DNA from: Ohtaekwangia sp035628875
GTDB taxonomy: Bacteria > Bacteroidota > Bacteroidia > Cytophagales > Cyclobacteriaceae
Direction: 5' to 3'
Length of the DNA stretch: 64,000 nucleotides
Assembly (NCBI GenBank): GCA_035628875.1
Contig: DASPIZ010000060.1
Coordinates: forward strand, 17,754-81,753
The notes under the pieces were generated by a model. It was not told where the DNA came from. It saw only the letters and a list, made by a program, of their open reading frames with translations, and did not search any database. A program made the translations under genes and the position numbers. This document shows positions 8,785 through 18,407 of the stretch, one piece after another (within the stretch, counting starts at the first letter, position 1; every line of letters starts with the position of its first letter).

Positions 8785-10317
8785 CTATTGAGATTCCGGA
8801 TTGTTTTGTGTGATTATTTTTCGAATAAAGAAAACCCTTTTTTGTCCAACCTGCAGATCAGGCGTTTCAGCAATACCGGAAGCGAAAAAAGTATCAGGAT
8901 ACCAGTACGTCAGTTTCGAGCTTGTAATCTGTGGTTTAAAGAGGGGGTTGTCTCCATCTGACGGAGGCTCCAGCGGAATAAGTGTCTTTCCTTCGAGTAC
9001 ATCATTGCCTTGAATGATCTTTGCGCGTAGTTCATTTTCAAATAAATACAGCAACGTGATTTTGTCTTTTGCTGGTTGAAGTTTTACGAATTGCTCAAGC
9101 GTAAAGGTTTTGATGTCGTTAATTTCAAAACTGTTATCCCAAATAATTTCACCTTGCGGATCAAATCCGATTACAACGGCATGGGTATACCGAAAACCGT
9201 CAAAGATACGTTGATCACGGATAATCGCATTCGAATACGATGGTCTAAAAAAGGAGGGATGCGAACTGGCTGAACTATATTGTGGCGAGAACGCTTCGCC
9301 AAGTAACACATATTGGTTGTGAAATGGCACTATTTCATGAACCATAACCCGATAGTTAAACCGTATTTTTTTTCCGCGGATCTTCCTTCGGCTAATTCGT
9401 TCCTTAACACGTTGTTCACGTTTTGCTTTCATGTATTTGAAAAAATTATTCAGCTCACCATAATTGTAATAATGAATATGTTGTAAGCCCGAGGGATCTA
9501 TCTGCGCGATAAAGATACCTTTCGAGAAGGCTGAGTTCCTTCCTCCATAAACGCCAGCAACCAATTGCATATCGCTACCGGTTTTCAGAGATCGTGCAAA
9601 AATAAGGTGCTTTTTCTCTTCAGGTAGAAGTGGAAGGTTACGAAGGAGATTCCCTTCTGCATCATAATTTTTTATCCAGACGGTTTTTTGATCCAGTTTT
9701 TTTGCGCTGATCAAAACATCAAAGGAACCATCGTCATAGGTTTTAACTTGTGTTAGTTCCCCGATTTCATTGAATAATCCCGGAAGGATCTTGGATTTTT
9801 GTGTAGCCAGAGAATAATAGAGCACAACGGGTACAGTATTGTAATATCCCCCCATAATGGCCGCGTTAACTGTAATTTGAAAATCCGTAACGAAAAAGGG
9901 AACGAAATTCCGTATCGGGTGTCGTACAAAATTTCCGTTGGAAAGATCCATGATACACAATTCAAAATCTTTTTTCTGAATTTCCTGATATCCAAATAAG
10001 AAGTAGAGGTGATTGTTTTGAACACGCCTGCTAAGCAAAGTCATGCCTTGATCCACGGGAAAATATCCGCGCCATTCCTGCTGAAAAGCGGTATCAAGTT
10101 TTACGATTTCAATTTGGTGGTTACCCGAGAAGGATAACCCGCGGTGCAATACTAATCCGGAATGTGTTGCGGACGTAATTTCGAAACCCAACTCTCCGCT
10201 TCGAAGCGGGAGCTCATACCGCGAACTTTGAATGATCTGACCAAAGCAGGAATTTAAACACAATAATAATATACCTGCTATTCTAGTACAGATCGACGCG
10301 GTTGATGTAAAAGACAT
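8785..10317 (-). CDS. Secreted protein of unknown function, second of a tandem paralogous pair
   Basis: About 510 residues. The signal peptide starts at MSFTSTASICTRIAGILLLC and ends near SCFGQ. No known domain is recognised; alternating hydrophobic strands (LHRGLSFSGNHQIEIVKLD, VNAAIMGGYYNTVPVVLYY) suggest a beta-rich, possibly propeller-like fold. It is clearly paralogous to the upstream gene: both share a GGY-N-x4-V repeat, a P-G-F/L-F element, an LVAG..G.RNS.xxxG segment, and a basic helix rich in K, R and E near residue 290. The ATG at 10317 lies inside the 3' end of the paralogue (35-bp overlap), so the two are translationally linked. An upstream ATG at 10344 is also possible. Confidence 0.8.
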   Translation of the reverse strand: MSFTSTASICTRIAGILLLCLNSCFGQIIQSSRYELPLRSGELGFEITSATHSGLVLHRGLSFSGNHQIEIVKLDTAFQQEWRGYFPVDQGMTLLSRRVQNNHLYFLFGYQEIQKKDFELCIMDLSNGNFVRHPIRNFVPFFVTDFQITVNAAIMGGYYNTVPVVLYYSLATQKSKILPGLFNEIGELTQVKTYDDGSFDVLISAKKLDQKTVWIKNYDAEGNLLRNLPLLPEEKKHLIFARSLKTGSDMQLVAGVYGGRNSAFSKGIFIAQIDPSGLQHIHYYNYGELNNFFKYMKAKREQRVKERISRRKIRGKKIRFNYRVMVHEIVPFHNQYVLLGEAFSPQYSSASSHPSFFRPSYSNAIIRDQRIFDGFRYTHAVVIGFDPQGEIIWDNSFEINDIKTFTLEQFVKLQPAKDKITLLYLFENELRAKIIQGNDVLEGKTLIPLEPPSDGDNPLFKPQITSSKLTYWYPDTFFASGIAETPDLQVGQKRVFFIRKIITQNNPESQ

Positions 10318-11887
10318 CACGTACACGGTCTTCTCGGGTTGCATTCTTTATGGTTTGGTATCCCCATACATAAAATGAATTCTTGTACCAATGGCGTACG
10401 CCATTTTCACTTTCTTTCTCAGAACGAATCACATCAGCATCTTCAAGTGTTTTTACCTTTTCAGTGAGTTCTGTACTTGCATCATCACCCAATACAACGG
10501 TCTTTACCTTAAGTTCAGATTCTTTTTTGTATATGAGAAAAGCTTTTTCATTGGTAACGGTAAAGTCACTGATTTGTTCAACGCCTGGTAAATTGATATC
10601 CTCTACTTTAATACTTTGATCCCATTTCACCTGCCCGTTACCATCAAAGGATACCAGTACAGTAGCCAGCGTTTTTACATCAGTCGAATTTGTTTGTTGG
10701 CCATACATGTACGGCCGGTACATGCGACTTAATCCCGGATAGTAAAAACCGCCGGGCCAGTATGGATACGGTCCATACGGATTATTTGGGTAAGGATACG
10801 GACCATTCATGGATGCGGTACTTGAAGGATTATATACTTCAGCGAGAAGATAAAAACCCGAATTGTTTTCGGCGATGCGGAATGGCATTACGTAACTCGT
10901 AAAACTCGGATCGTTTCCTGCCTTAGCATCTTCTTTAGCATTTTCTTTAATCTTTGATGCACGCTTTTCTTTGAGGAAATCCACAAAATGGTTGAGCCGC
11001 CCGAAATCAATGTATTGAATCTTTTGTTCTGAAAACGGATCAACAGAAACAGCATAAAATCCGTGCGACTGCTTTGAATTCCGGTCTCCCCACGTTCCTG
11101 CAACAAGCAAATCTTCCCGTTTAAGCGCACTGGTAATACCGGTTTGTAAAGTCATGTCTTCTTCAATCTGAATAACATCTTCAAGAAGTTGTTTTCCTGT
11201 CGAATCAAAAGTTCTGAAAATCATTTTCCGTTCGCCCCGCAAACCACGGTTGATCAACACTGTGTTGAAAGTCTGATTTTGGTTTGTTCGCAAATCAACA
11301 AGTTCTGTATCCTTTTGGAAAAACCCTGGGATTACTTTCATGTTCTTAGTCTCTGGTTCAAATAAAACGATGACAGCTTCATTGTTAACATATCCGCCAA
11401 AAATGAAATTATCACCTGCTTTGATAAAGTGTGTTATCCGAAGATCGAGTTCGGGTTTTACTTCGTAACGTGCAATCTCCTTCCCGGCATAAGAAACCTC
11501 AATCAAAGCGAGATCGTTTTTCGTAGTTTCACCAGTTCGAAACAGGAAGTAAAGCCGGTCATCAGCGATCTCATATCCCAGCATTCTGTGCCGGTGTAAG
11601 ATCTCGAGTTCAAGCGTGGCGGTTTTGTTCAAGGTCGTATCAAGGAAAACCAGCTCCCATAACTTGTTGTTGTTTTTGTATTTTTCCTTGTCGCGGAAAA
11701 GCGCAAGCCCTTTTTCTCTGAGGGAGATCACATGATAATAATCGTCGTAATTCTTTTGTTCATGCTCAAACCGGTGAGGTTGCAGGATTTGTGCTGTCGC
11801 GTTAAACGTAAGCAACCACGATGATAGTATGAACAATCGCTTAAATCTAAGCAACCGCATTACCGATATGAATGAGCTGAATACCAT
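10283..11887 (-). CDS. Secreted protein of unknown function, first of a tandem paralogous pair
   Basis: A 534-residue protein with a signal peptide (LLRFKRLFILSSWLLTFNATAQ) that fits best with the internal ATG at 11860. The body is beta-rich with no recognised domain. A tract rich in Pro, Tyr and Gly (residues ~360-385, PYPYPNNPYGPYPYWPGGFY) is absent from the downstream paralogue and may be a surface loop. The start codon is one base from the stop of the EVE-domain gene, and the 3' end overlaps the paralogue, so the three probably form one transcript. The function is unknown; a periplasmic or cell-surface location is inferred from the signal peptide. Confidence 0.8.
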   Translation of the reverse strand: MVFSSFISVMRLLRFKRLFILSSWLLTFNATAQILQPHRFEHEQKNYDDYYHVISLREKGLALFRDKEKYKNNNKLWELVFLDTTLNKTATLELEILHRHRMLGYEIADDRLYFLFRTGETTKNDLALIEVSYAGKEIARYEVKPELDLRITHFIKAGDNFIFGGYVNNEAVIVLFEPETKNMKVIPGFFQKDTELVDLRTNQNQTFNTVLINRGLRGERKMIFRTFDSTGKQLLEDVIQIEEDMTLQTGITSALKREDLLVAGTWGDRNSKQSHGFYAVSVDPFSEQKIQYIDFGRLNHFVDFLKEKRASKIKENAKEDAKAGNDPSFTSYVMPFRIAENNSGFYLLAEVYNPSSTASMNGPYPYPNNPYGPYPYWPGGFYYPGLSRMYRPYMYGQQTNSTDVKTLATVLVSFDGNGQVKWDQSIKVEDINLPGVEQISDFTVTNEKAFLIYKKESELKVKTVVLGDDASTELTEKVKTLEDADVIRSEKESENGVRHWYKNSFYVWGYQTIKNATREDRVRDVFYINRVDLY

Positions 11888-11888
11888 A

Positions 11889-12293
11889 TTATTTCTCCTC
11901 GCTTAATGAAAGAATAAAATCAAATTCTTCTTTTTTAACAGGTTGAACAGAAAGCCGTGAAGATTTCACAAGCGTCATATTTGTAAAACGCTTATCCGCT
12001 TTAATTTGTGCCAGGGTCACTGGGTTTTTCAATTTTTTTTCTGGTGCTATTTCTACGGCTACCCAGTTTTCATCTTTTGGATCTGGCAGGTTTTCTTTTG
12101 TTATCCTGGCGATGCCAACTACAGCCTTATCATCCATACTGTGATAAATAAAGGCCAGGTCACCTTTTTTCATTGCTTTCAGGTTATTACGCGCCTGGAA
12201 ATTACGAACGCCATCCCAGGTCGTTTTTTTATCCTTTACCAGGTCATCCCATGAGTAGGTGCTTGGTTCGCTTTTCATTAACCAGTAGTTCAT
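11889..12293 (-). CDS. EVE domain-containing protein
   Basis: A 134-residue single-domain protein. It has the EVE hallmarks MNYWLMKSEPSTYSWDDL, WDGVRNFQARNNLKAMKKGD, FIYHS and VGIARI. EVE domains share the PUA-like fold and are thought to bind modified bases in DNA or RNA; the human homologue is thymocyte nuclear protein 1. Length and motif order match standalone bacterial family members. It heads a minus-strand cluster and is divergent from the GT9 gene, with a 183-bp spacer that must hold both promoters; no clear promoter could be assigned there. Confidence 0.9.
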   Translation of the reverse strand: MNYWLMKSEPSTYSWDDLVKDKKTTWDGVRNFQARNNLKAMKKGDLAFIYHSMDDKAVVGIARITKENLPDPKDENWVAVEIAPEKKLKNPVTLAQIKADKRFTNMTLVKSSRLSVQPVKKEEFDFILSLSEEK

Positions 12294-12476
12294 ACAGTAT
12301 AAAAATTAAAATATCGTTTAATGAATGGGTTAAACATGTGTACTGACTGTAAAATAGTAAATTGTATTTGTATGTCGTTTAGTTAAGCTTATTTTTTATC
12401 CGTCTCCAGAGGAATAGGTTATGGAAGGTTAAATAAATGACGAATTGTATTTATATGTTTTGCTTACGCGATAAAA

Positions 12477-13484
12477 ATGAAGGTTCTGATTATTCATGCG
12501 GCATCTGCAGGGGAGGTTATTTTTTCAACACCTTTGATTCGGGCAATTAAAACGCATGATGCACGCGCTGGTATTTATTATGTCACCACATCATCCGGTA
12601 AGCTTGCACTGGAAGAAAATGCCCTTGTTTCTGCAACCTATGATGTTAAACAGGGCGTGCTTAAACTTTACCGCGAACTTCAAGGGCATTCGTTCGATAT
12701 GGTCATTGATCTTGACCGCAATTTCCTTTCTTATATCCTTACAAGGCTTACTCAGGGAAGATTGTTGTATGGACCTAAAGCAAGTTGGTTAACCAATTTC
12801 GTCCGCAGAAAATCCGCAGAAAGCACAGAACAGACCCACCTCGTTGAGCGTTATTTGCGCGTACTTGATTCAACAGAGATTTCACAACATCAGCATCCGT
12901 TGGATTTTACAATCCCCTACAAAGACGAAGTGCCTTTATCGTGGTTGCCTGAACCGTATAGTAAGGGCTACGTTGTGCTTTGTATTCAGGCGCAATATGC
13001 TACAAGGAGGTTACCGGTAAAACGAATGGTCGAACTCTGCGACCGGATCAACAAACCTATTATTATACTGGGGGAAACACATGATCAGGAAGATGGAAAC
13101 GAGATCGAAAAATTCTTTAAACGGACTGACAAAACAAATCAATATGAAGAAGGTTTGCAGGCTTTAAACAAAAAAGCGGAGGTGTATAATGGATGTGGCA
13201 AATTCAATTTTCACCAGCGTGCAAGCCTCATAAAGCAAGCGCAGTATGTTTTCACTTTCGACAATGATTGTATTGCTATTGCTTCGGCATTTGAGAAATA
13301 CGTTTTTAGTATTTGGGGAAATACTGTGCTCCAATCCGGCAGATATCCCTATCAAACAGGCTTTACCATTTTTGAAAAAAACAATCTGGCATGCAGGCCC
13401 TGTTCAACCAAGGGTTATGCGCATTGCCCGTTGAAACATTTCAAATGCATGAATGATATCGTTTTTGATTTCTATCTGCCCTGA
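12477..13484 (+). CDS. Glycosyltransferase family 9 (heptosyltransferase-like)
   Basis: A 335-residue cytoplasmic or peripheral enzyme of the ADP-heptose:LPS heptosyltransferase family. It shows an N-terminal Rossmann start (MKVLIIHAASAGEVIFSTPLIRAI), a second nucleotide-binding half (GYVVLCIQAQYATRRLPVKRM, PIIILGETHDQED), and a Cys-rich C-terminus (ACRPC, HCPLKHFKCM) often seen in GT9 proteins. It probably adds a sugar during lipopolysaccharide or other glycolipid assembly; donor and acceptor cannot be read from sequence. Its 3' end overlaps the convergent PhoX-like gene by 13 bp. Confidence 0.85.
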   Translation: MKVLIIHAASAGEVIFSTPLIRAIKTHDARAGIYYVTTSSGKLALEENALVSATYDVKQGVLKLYRELQGHSFDMVIDLDRNFLSYILTRLTQGRLLYGPKASWLTNFVRRKSAESTEQTHLVERYLRVLDSTEISQHQHPLDFTIPYKDEVPLSWLPEPYSKGYVVLCIQAQYATRRLPVKRMVELCDRINKPIIILGETHDQEDGNEIEKFFKRTDKTNQYEEGLQALNKKAEVYNGCGKFNFHQRASLIKQAQYVFTFDNDCIAIASAFEKYVFSIWGNTVLQSGRYPYQTGFTIFEKNNLACRPCSTKGYAHCPLKHFKCMNDIVFDFYLP

Positions 13485-14863
13485 GATTTTTTCCATGGAC
13501 CTTCGATTGCGAGTGTCAACCCTTCATGCTGAATGTTTACGAAAAGTGTTGATCCGTCTGGCGAGAATACGACACCGGCAAGCTCGGAATTGTAACCGGT
13601 GTTTTCAGCAAGTTTGTAATAGGTGCCTTCCGGGGTTATCCCTACCAGAAATGGATGTCCATCATCTTCACATAATACAAGATCTCCCCACGGCGATACG
13701 GTAAGATTATCACAGTGGTTTAGAATCTTTTTATCGTTGGGTTCTGCAAAAATTTGCAACATCCCCGGTGCTTCTGATTCTCTTGAGGTTCCTTCATATT
13801 GCCCGGGCTTGTAGCGGAAAACTTGTCCTCCTTTGGTAAGGCCTCCACTGGTGCAGGCGAAATACAATTCTTTATTACCAAACCACATGCCTTCTCCGCG
13901 GGCAAATCGTGCTGCTCCCCTTTTGAATCCACGGAATCGAAGATCATTCTCCGGCGAATCAATTCGATCGAGATCAATCCAGCGGACGTTTTTCCACTCA
14001 CCTTGAAGGAGTTTTGGCGTTTCAAGATCGCGCCAGTTACGGGTATCGAAAGCGTCCTGGTCTACGAAGGCAAGTGCCTGAAGTTTTCCTCCGTCGAGAA
14101 GTTTACCTGGCGTTTTCGGTATATATCGATAAATCAATCCTTCCTGATCGTCTTCGGTTAGGTAAACAATTCCGGTGGCGGGATCTACGGCAACTGCTTC
14201 ATGATTAAAACGACCCATGCCTTTTATTGGGAGGGGTTCTGCCAGCGCGGGGTTTATGGATGCGTTCACCTCAAAGGTATAGCCGTGGTCTTTTTCTAAT
14301 GCTTCACCGGCTTTTATTGTGGTCTCTTCACAGGTAATCCAGCTATTCCACGGTGTAGGACCACCCGCACAATTGCGCAAAGTTCCGGCGAGACTCAGGT
14401 ATTCAGTTTCTACCTTTTTTGCAAGGTGGTTGTATACCAGCGTTGTCGTACCACCGGTAGCGGGAAGCTCGCCACGGCCAAAGTCATAAAATTTATTTTT
14501 ATCGATCTTATTCAGTAATTCATTTTGTTTTCCGAATGGACCATCCTTCTTTTCATCGGCATTGTTTTCATGGTTGCGGATGATAATGGTGCGGTTAGCC
14601 CCACCGTTGAAGGTGGCCATGCCATCCGGTTTACCCGGTACAAGCAATCCATCGTGCATTGTATTGCCACTTTTTGAAATGATGTGGTAAGAAAAGCCTT
14701 TCGGCAAACTCATAATTCCCTTTGGGTCGGTAATAAGCGGACCGTAACCACCATCAGAAACATTTGAAGTAAACGATTTTGAATAACTGTATTTATACAG
14801 ACCTAAAAACCCGAGGCTGATCAGGCCGCTGTTTCGGATAAAATTCCTTCGTGTAGATTTCAT
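13472..14863 (-). CDS. PhoX-like (DUF839) alkaline phosphatase-family protein, Tat-exported
   Basis: A 463-residue protein starting with a twin-arginine signal (MKSTRRNFIRNSGLISLGFL). The body matches the PhoX/DUF839 family: NHENNADEKKDGPFG, CAGGPTPWNSWITCEE, GRFNHEAVAVDPATGIVYLTEDD and LVLCEDDGHPF. PhoX enzymes are calcium/iron-dependent phosphatases or phosphodiesterases that hydrolyse phosphate esters outside the cytoplasm. The conserved Cys and acidic residues are present, so activity is plausible, but the substrate is unknown. It converges with the GT9 gene, with a 13-bp overlap of the coding ends. Confidence 0.88.
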   Translation of the reverse strand: MKSTRRNFIRNSGLISLGFLGLYKYSYSKSFTSNVSDGGYGPLITDPKGIMSLPKGFSYHIISKSGNTMHDGLLVPGKPDGMATFNGGANRTIIIRNHENNADEKKDGPFGKQNELLNKIDKNKFYDFGRGELPATGGTTTLVYNHLAKKVETEYLSLAGTLRNCAGGPTPWNSWITCEETTIKAGEALEKDHGYTFEVNASINPALAEPLPIKGMGRFNHEAVAVDPATGIVYLTEDDQEGLIYRYIPKTPGKLLDGGKLQALAFVDQDAFDTRNWRDLETPKLLQGEWKNVRWIDLDRIDSPENDLRFRGFKRGAARFARGEGMWFGNKELYFACTSGGLTKGGQVFRYKPGQYEGTSRESEAPGMLQIFAEPNDKKILNHCDNLTVSPWGDLVLCEDDGHPFLVGITPEGTYYKLAENTGYNSELAGVVFSPDGSTLFVNIQHEGLTLAIEGPWKKSQGR

Positions 14864-14884
14864 AAATATGGATTTAAATGAAAC

Positions 14885-14924
14885 GGATCAAAAGCAAAAC
14901 ACCACTTAAAGGTAAGTGGTGTTT
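14885..14924 (-). terminator. Rho-independent terminator downstream of the PurF-type gene
   Basis: A 12-bp perfect stem (AAACACCACTTA / TAAGTGGTGTTT, 14897-14924) with an AAGG loop. Read leftward on the minus strand it is followed by a T-rich stretch (TTTTGCTTTTG). It sits 25 bp past the stop of the amidophosphoribosyltransferase-like gene, so it should end that transcript before the PhoX-like gene. Confidence 0.8.
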
Positions 14925-14949
14925 GAATTTATTCATTGTTTTCGGCGTA

Positions 14950-16833
14950 CTAATATGCCCGCACAAGCTTTCCTTCCATATAATTTACATACGAACGATT
15001 CACCACTTTCATTCCTCCGGGTGTCGGATAATTACCTGTGAAGTACCAGTCACCGGAATGGTATGGTATTGCCTTGTGTAGGTTTTCAACAGTTTGAAAA
15101 ACGACTTCCAGTTCGGCGCGCATATCCGCAGGGCGGCAGATTTCCGATATCTTCTTTGAAATCTGCTCATCCGTAAACTGTTCATACAAGTGTTTCACAT
15201 AATTCTGTTGACTTTGATGTCCACGCGCACGGGAACATTTTTCATACACTTCACCCAACAGATAATCTTTACCATGATCCTTTAACAGTCCGATCATAGC
15301 GCGAAACGCTACGAACTCACCCATCTTACTCATATCGATTCCATAACAATCAGGGAACCGGATTTGAGGAGCGGATGAAACGACAACAATTTTTTTCGGC
15401 TCCAGGCGATCGAGCATTTTTAAAATGCTTTTCTCCAGGGTTGTGCCCCGTACAATCGAGTCGTCAATCACAACCAACGTATCAATCCCTTTACGGATTA
15501 CTTCGTATGTGGTGTCGTACACGTGCGCGACCATTTCATCACGGTGTTCGTCATCTGTAATGAATGTACGCAGCTTTACATCCTTCAATACAAGCTTTTC
15601 AATCCTTGGACGGAACGAAAGAATATCTTCGAGTGAATCTACTGAAGGCTTTTGGTCGATGATGATGTCTTTTTGTTTGCTGATGAGGTAGTCTTCAATA
15701 CCGGCCATTAATCCGTAAAAAGCAGTTTCTGCCGTGTTCGGTATATAGGAGAAAACCGTATTCCTCAAATCAAAATTAATGGAACTCAACACCTGTGGAA
15801 CCAACAAACGACCTAGTTGTTTCCGCTCTTTGTAAATATCGGGATCATTGCCGCGTGAAAAGTAAATGCGTTCAAAACTACATGATTTCTTTTCGCCTGA
15901 TTTTACGATCGGGTATTGCGCATAATCGCCACTTTTGTCGATGATCAAAGCATGGCCGGGATCGATTTCTTCAATCTGATTATAATCAATGTTAAAAGCA
16001 GTTTTTATGGCAGGCTTTTCAGAAGCGACGACAACCACTTCATCATTTGCATAAAAATAGGCAGGACGTATACCGTTCGGATCACGAACCACAAATGCGG
16101 AGCCAGATCCGATCATTCCGGCCATTGTGTATCCGCCATCAAAATCTTTACAAGCTCTCTTTAAAACACGTTGTAAGTCAACTTCAGTCTCAATGATGTC
16201 AGAAATCTCACGGTTGGAAAATTTGTCTTTGTATTTTTCAAACAAGCCCTGAACTTCCTCGTCGAGAAAGTGACCGATTTTTTCCATCACGGTAACGGTA
16301 TCCACTTTTTCTTTTGGATGCTGGCCAAGATGTACAAGGATATCAAAAAGTTCCTCAACGTTAGTCATGTTGAAGTTTCCCGCCATTACAAGGTTACGGC
16401 TTCTCCAATTGTTCTGACGCAAAAACGGATGAACATTTTCGATACTGTTTCTTCCATGCGTTCCATAACGAAGATGCCCTAACCACAGTTCACCGGTAAA
16501 GGCACAATGCTGCTGCAACCACTGTTGCTTTCGGAATTTATCCTTTCCTTCTTTTTGAGCTTTCTTATATTTTTTACTGATTTTTTTGAATAGGTGGGCG
16601 ACAGGTTGGGGCTTAATGGATCGATAGCGGCTAATGTAACGGTGTCCGGGTTCTACATCTACTTTTATGTTTGCAACCCCTGCACCGTCTTGTCCTCGGT
16701 TGTGTTGTTTCTCCATCAGGATGTACATCTTATTCATGGCGTAAGTGGGGCCATATTTTTCGATGTAATACGACAGAGGCTTGCGCAAGCGAATCATCGC
16801 TATACCGCACTCGTGAAGGATCTGGTCGCTCAT
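14950..16833 (-). CDS. Amidophosphoribosyltransferase (PurF-type), long form
   Basis: A 627-residue enzyme with an N-terminal class II glutamine amidotransferase domain and a C-terminal phosphoribosyltransferase domain. The nucleophile would be Cys9 in HECGIA, implying removal of a short propeptide as in B. subtilis-type PurF. RYGTHGRNSIENVHP and GNFNMTN are glutaminase motifs, and VVIDDSIVRGTT is the PRPP loop. PurF converts PRPP and glutamine to phosphoribosylamine, the first step of purine synthesis. It is longer than the usual ~500 residues, with extra charged segments near 85-105 and 380-430. Bacteroidota often carry such a long second form, so its exact role is less certain than its family. 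It follows the nuo genes by 85 bp. Confidence 0.88.
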   Translation of the reverse strand: MSDQILHECGIAMIRLRKPLSYYIEKYGPTYAMNKMYILMEKQHNRGQDGAGVANIKVDVEPGHRYISRYRSIKPQPVAHLFKKISKKYKKAQKEGKDKFRKQQWLQQHCAFTGELWLGHLRYGTHGRNSIENVHPFLRQNNWRSRNLVMAGNFNMTNVEELFDILVHLGQHPKEKVDTVTVMEKIGHFLDEEVQGLFEKYKDKFSNREISDIIETEVDLQRVLKRACKDFDGGYTMAGMIGSGSAFVVRDPNGIRPAYFYANDEVVVVASEKPAIKTAFNIDYNQIEEIDPGHALIIDKSGDYAQYPIVKSGEKKSCSFERIYFSRGNDPDIYKERKQLGRLLVPQVLSSINFDLRNTVFSYIPNTAETAFYGLMAGIEDYLISKQKDIIIDQKPSVDSLEDILSFRPRIEKLVLKDVKLRTFITDDEHRDEMVAHVYDTTYEVIRKGIDTLVVIDDSIVRGTTLEKSILKMLDRLEPKKIVVVSSAPQIRFPDCYGIDMSKMGEFVAFRAMIGLLKDHGKDYLLGEVYEKCSRARGHQSQQNYVKHLYEQFTDEQISKKISEICRPADMRAELEVVFQTVENLHKAIPYHSGDWYFTGNYPTPGGMKVVNRSYVNYMEGKLVRAY

Positions 16834-16918
16834 TGTTTGATTAATCGTTATTCTGGTCGCTCTTTATTTCGATTACCCGTATGCCTTTCAGCAACACGAT
16901 TAATAAGAATGAACCAGC

Positions 16919-18403
16919 CTAGAATGCAAAGTTAATTTTATTAATCCATCCCATCAACAGTCCCGGCCTGAAGAAAAGAAGAAGTATCCCTAAAACCAGA
17001 ATGAGGCCTAAAAAATTTTCAAACGTAAGGTTATTTGAAATAAATGTTGTTTCCCGGCTTTTAATAAACGCATAATAGGGGATTCGGAGATAATAAAAGA
17101 GCGAAACGACGGTGTTGAGCAGCCCGAAAACCAATAATATCAGTAAAAACGATTTACCAGACAGGTGGTACGCTTCCCATAAGGAAGAAAAAATAAATAA
17201 TTTGGCTGTAAATCCGGCAGTTGGAGGAAGTCCGGTTAAGCCTACAAATCCAACCAGCATAAAAAATGCCGGCCATGCGACATATTTTCCAATACCACTG
17301 TAGGAAGCAACTGTATTCAGCCCACGGTCTTCAAAATATTGCAAGTATATGAACACAACAAAGTTGAGAAGAACGAAAACGGTTGCATAAAACAACATGT
17401 AGTGAAGTCCTTGCGGGATGAAAGCGGTCACGCCAACCAGTAAAAAGCCTGATTGCGCAATGGAGGAGTAAGCCATGAGGCGTTTTGGACTTTTTTGCCA
17501 TAGCGCTGAAAAATTTCCAACCGTTAAAGTGAGCATTACAATTCCCGACAGTATCAATTGCCAATCATAGGCAGACTCACCAAAGAGATTAATGATCGCA
17601 ATAAATTTCGTGAGGATTCCGATTCCGGCGAGTTTAGGAACTACTGAAAAAAAAGCAACTATGGGCATAGGCGAAGCCTCGTACACATCAGGTGCCCAGG
17701 GGTGAAATGGGGCCGCTGCTATTTTATATAGAAAGCCACTTAACGTAAGAACTCCGGCAACAAAAAACAGTGGTGAGTTTAATTCGGTTAATTTCTCAGC
17801 GAATACAGGCGAAGTAAACATCAGCGTACCCGTCATGCCATATAAAAAGGATAAGCCATATAACATTACCGCCGATGCCACCGAGCCGAATATGAAATAT
17901 TTTAGACTTCCTTCAGTAGCAGTCTTGTTAAACGCAAACCCGGCCAGTACATAAGAGCTTATTGATATCAACTCAAGCGCAATGAAGGTAATGGCGAAAT
18001 TTGAACTCATCACCAGGAGATGGGCACCCAGTACGATGGCAAGGATCAAAGCGTAATATTCCGGCAAACGTTGTTGTGATGGTTCTCTTCGCCAAGTCAT
18101 TACAACGGTAAGGATACCCGAAATCAGGAATAACAATTTGAGGTAAGCGGTAAACTGATCGGCTTGTAACATCCCGGTAAAAAGACTTCGTGGTTGAACA
18201 AATACAGGCCATTGAAAAACAACCACGATACTACAGGCGCAAAGGATTAGTAAAACTAAAACATGGAACAGTTTTTCTTTTTTAGGAAAAGATAAACCAG
18301 CGAGGATAGTGAGTAATATACCAGACAGCAGGATCAACTCCGCAGTGAAAAAGGAGAAACTCATCCGGATTAATTCGACGTTATCCTTCAGTGTATGCTC
18401 CAC
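16919..18403 (-). CDS. nuoN: NADH-quinone oxidoreductase subunit N
   Basis: A 494-residue antiporter-like membrane subunit of Complex I with about 14 transmembrane helices. It shows the proton-translocation signatures of the family: ALELISISSYVLAGF (glutamate in the fifth helix), AAAPFHPWAPDVYEASP (lysine-region loop) and AYSSIAQSGFLLVG. It takes part in redox-driven proton pumping in the inner membrane. The start used is a GTG at 18403, four bases after the nuoM stop; an ATG at 18364 would shorten the N-terminus by 13 residues. It is the last gene of the nuoIJKLMN run. Confidence 0.95.
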   Translation of the reverse strand: MEHTLKDNVELIRMSFSFFTAELILLSGILLTILAGLSFPKKEKLFHVLVLLILCACSIVVVFQWPVFVQPRSLFTGMLQADQFTAYLKLLFLISGILTVVMTWRREPSQQRLPEYYALILAIVLGAHLLVMSSNFAITFIALELISISSYVLAGFAFNKTATEGSLKYFIFGSVASAVMLYGLSFLYGMTGTLMFTSPVFAEKLTELNSPLFFVAGVLTLSGFLYKIAAAPFHPWAPDVYEASPMPIVAFFSVVPKLAGIGILTKFIAIINLFGESAYDWQLILSGIVMLTLTVGNFSALWQKSPKRLMAYSSIAQSGFLLVGVTAFIPQGLHYMLFYATVFVLLNFVVFIYLQYFEDRGLNTVASYSGIGKYVAWPAFFMLVGFVGLTGLPPTAGFTAKLFIFSSLWEAYHLSGKSFLLILLVFGLLNTVVSLFYYLRIPYYAFIKSRETTFISNNLTFENFLGLILVLGILLLFFRPGLLMGWINKINFAF

Positions 18404-18407
18404 GATT

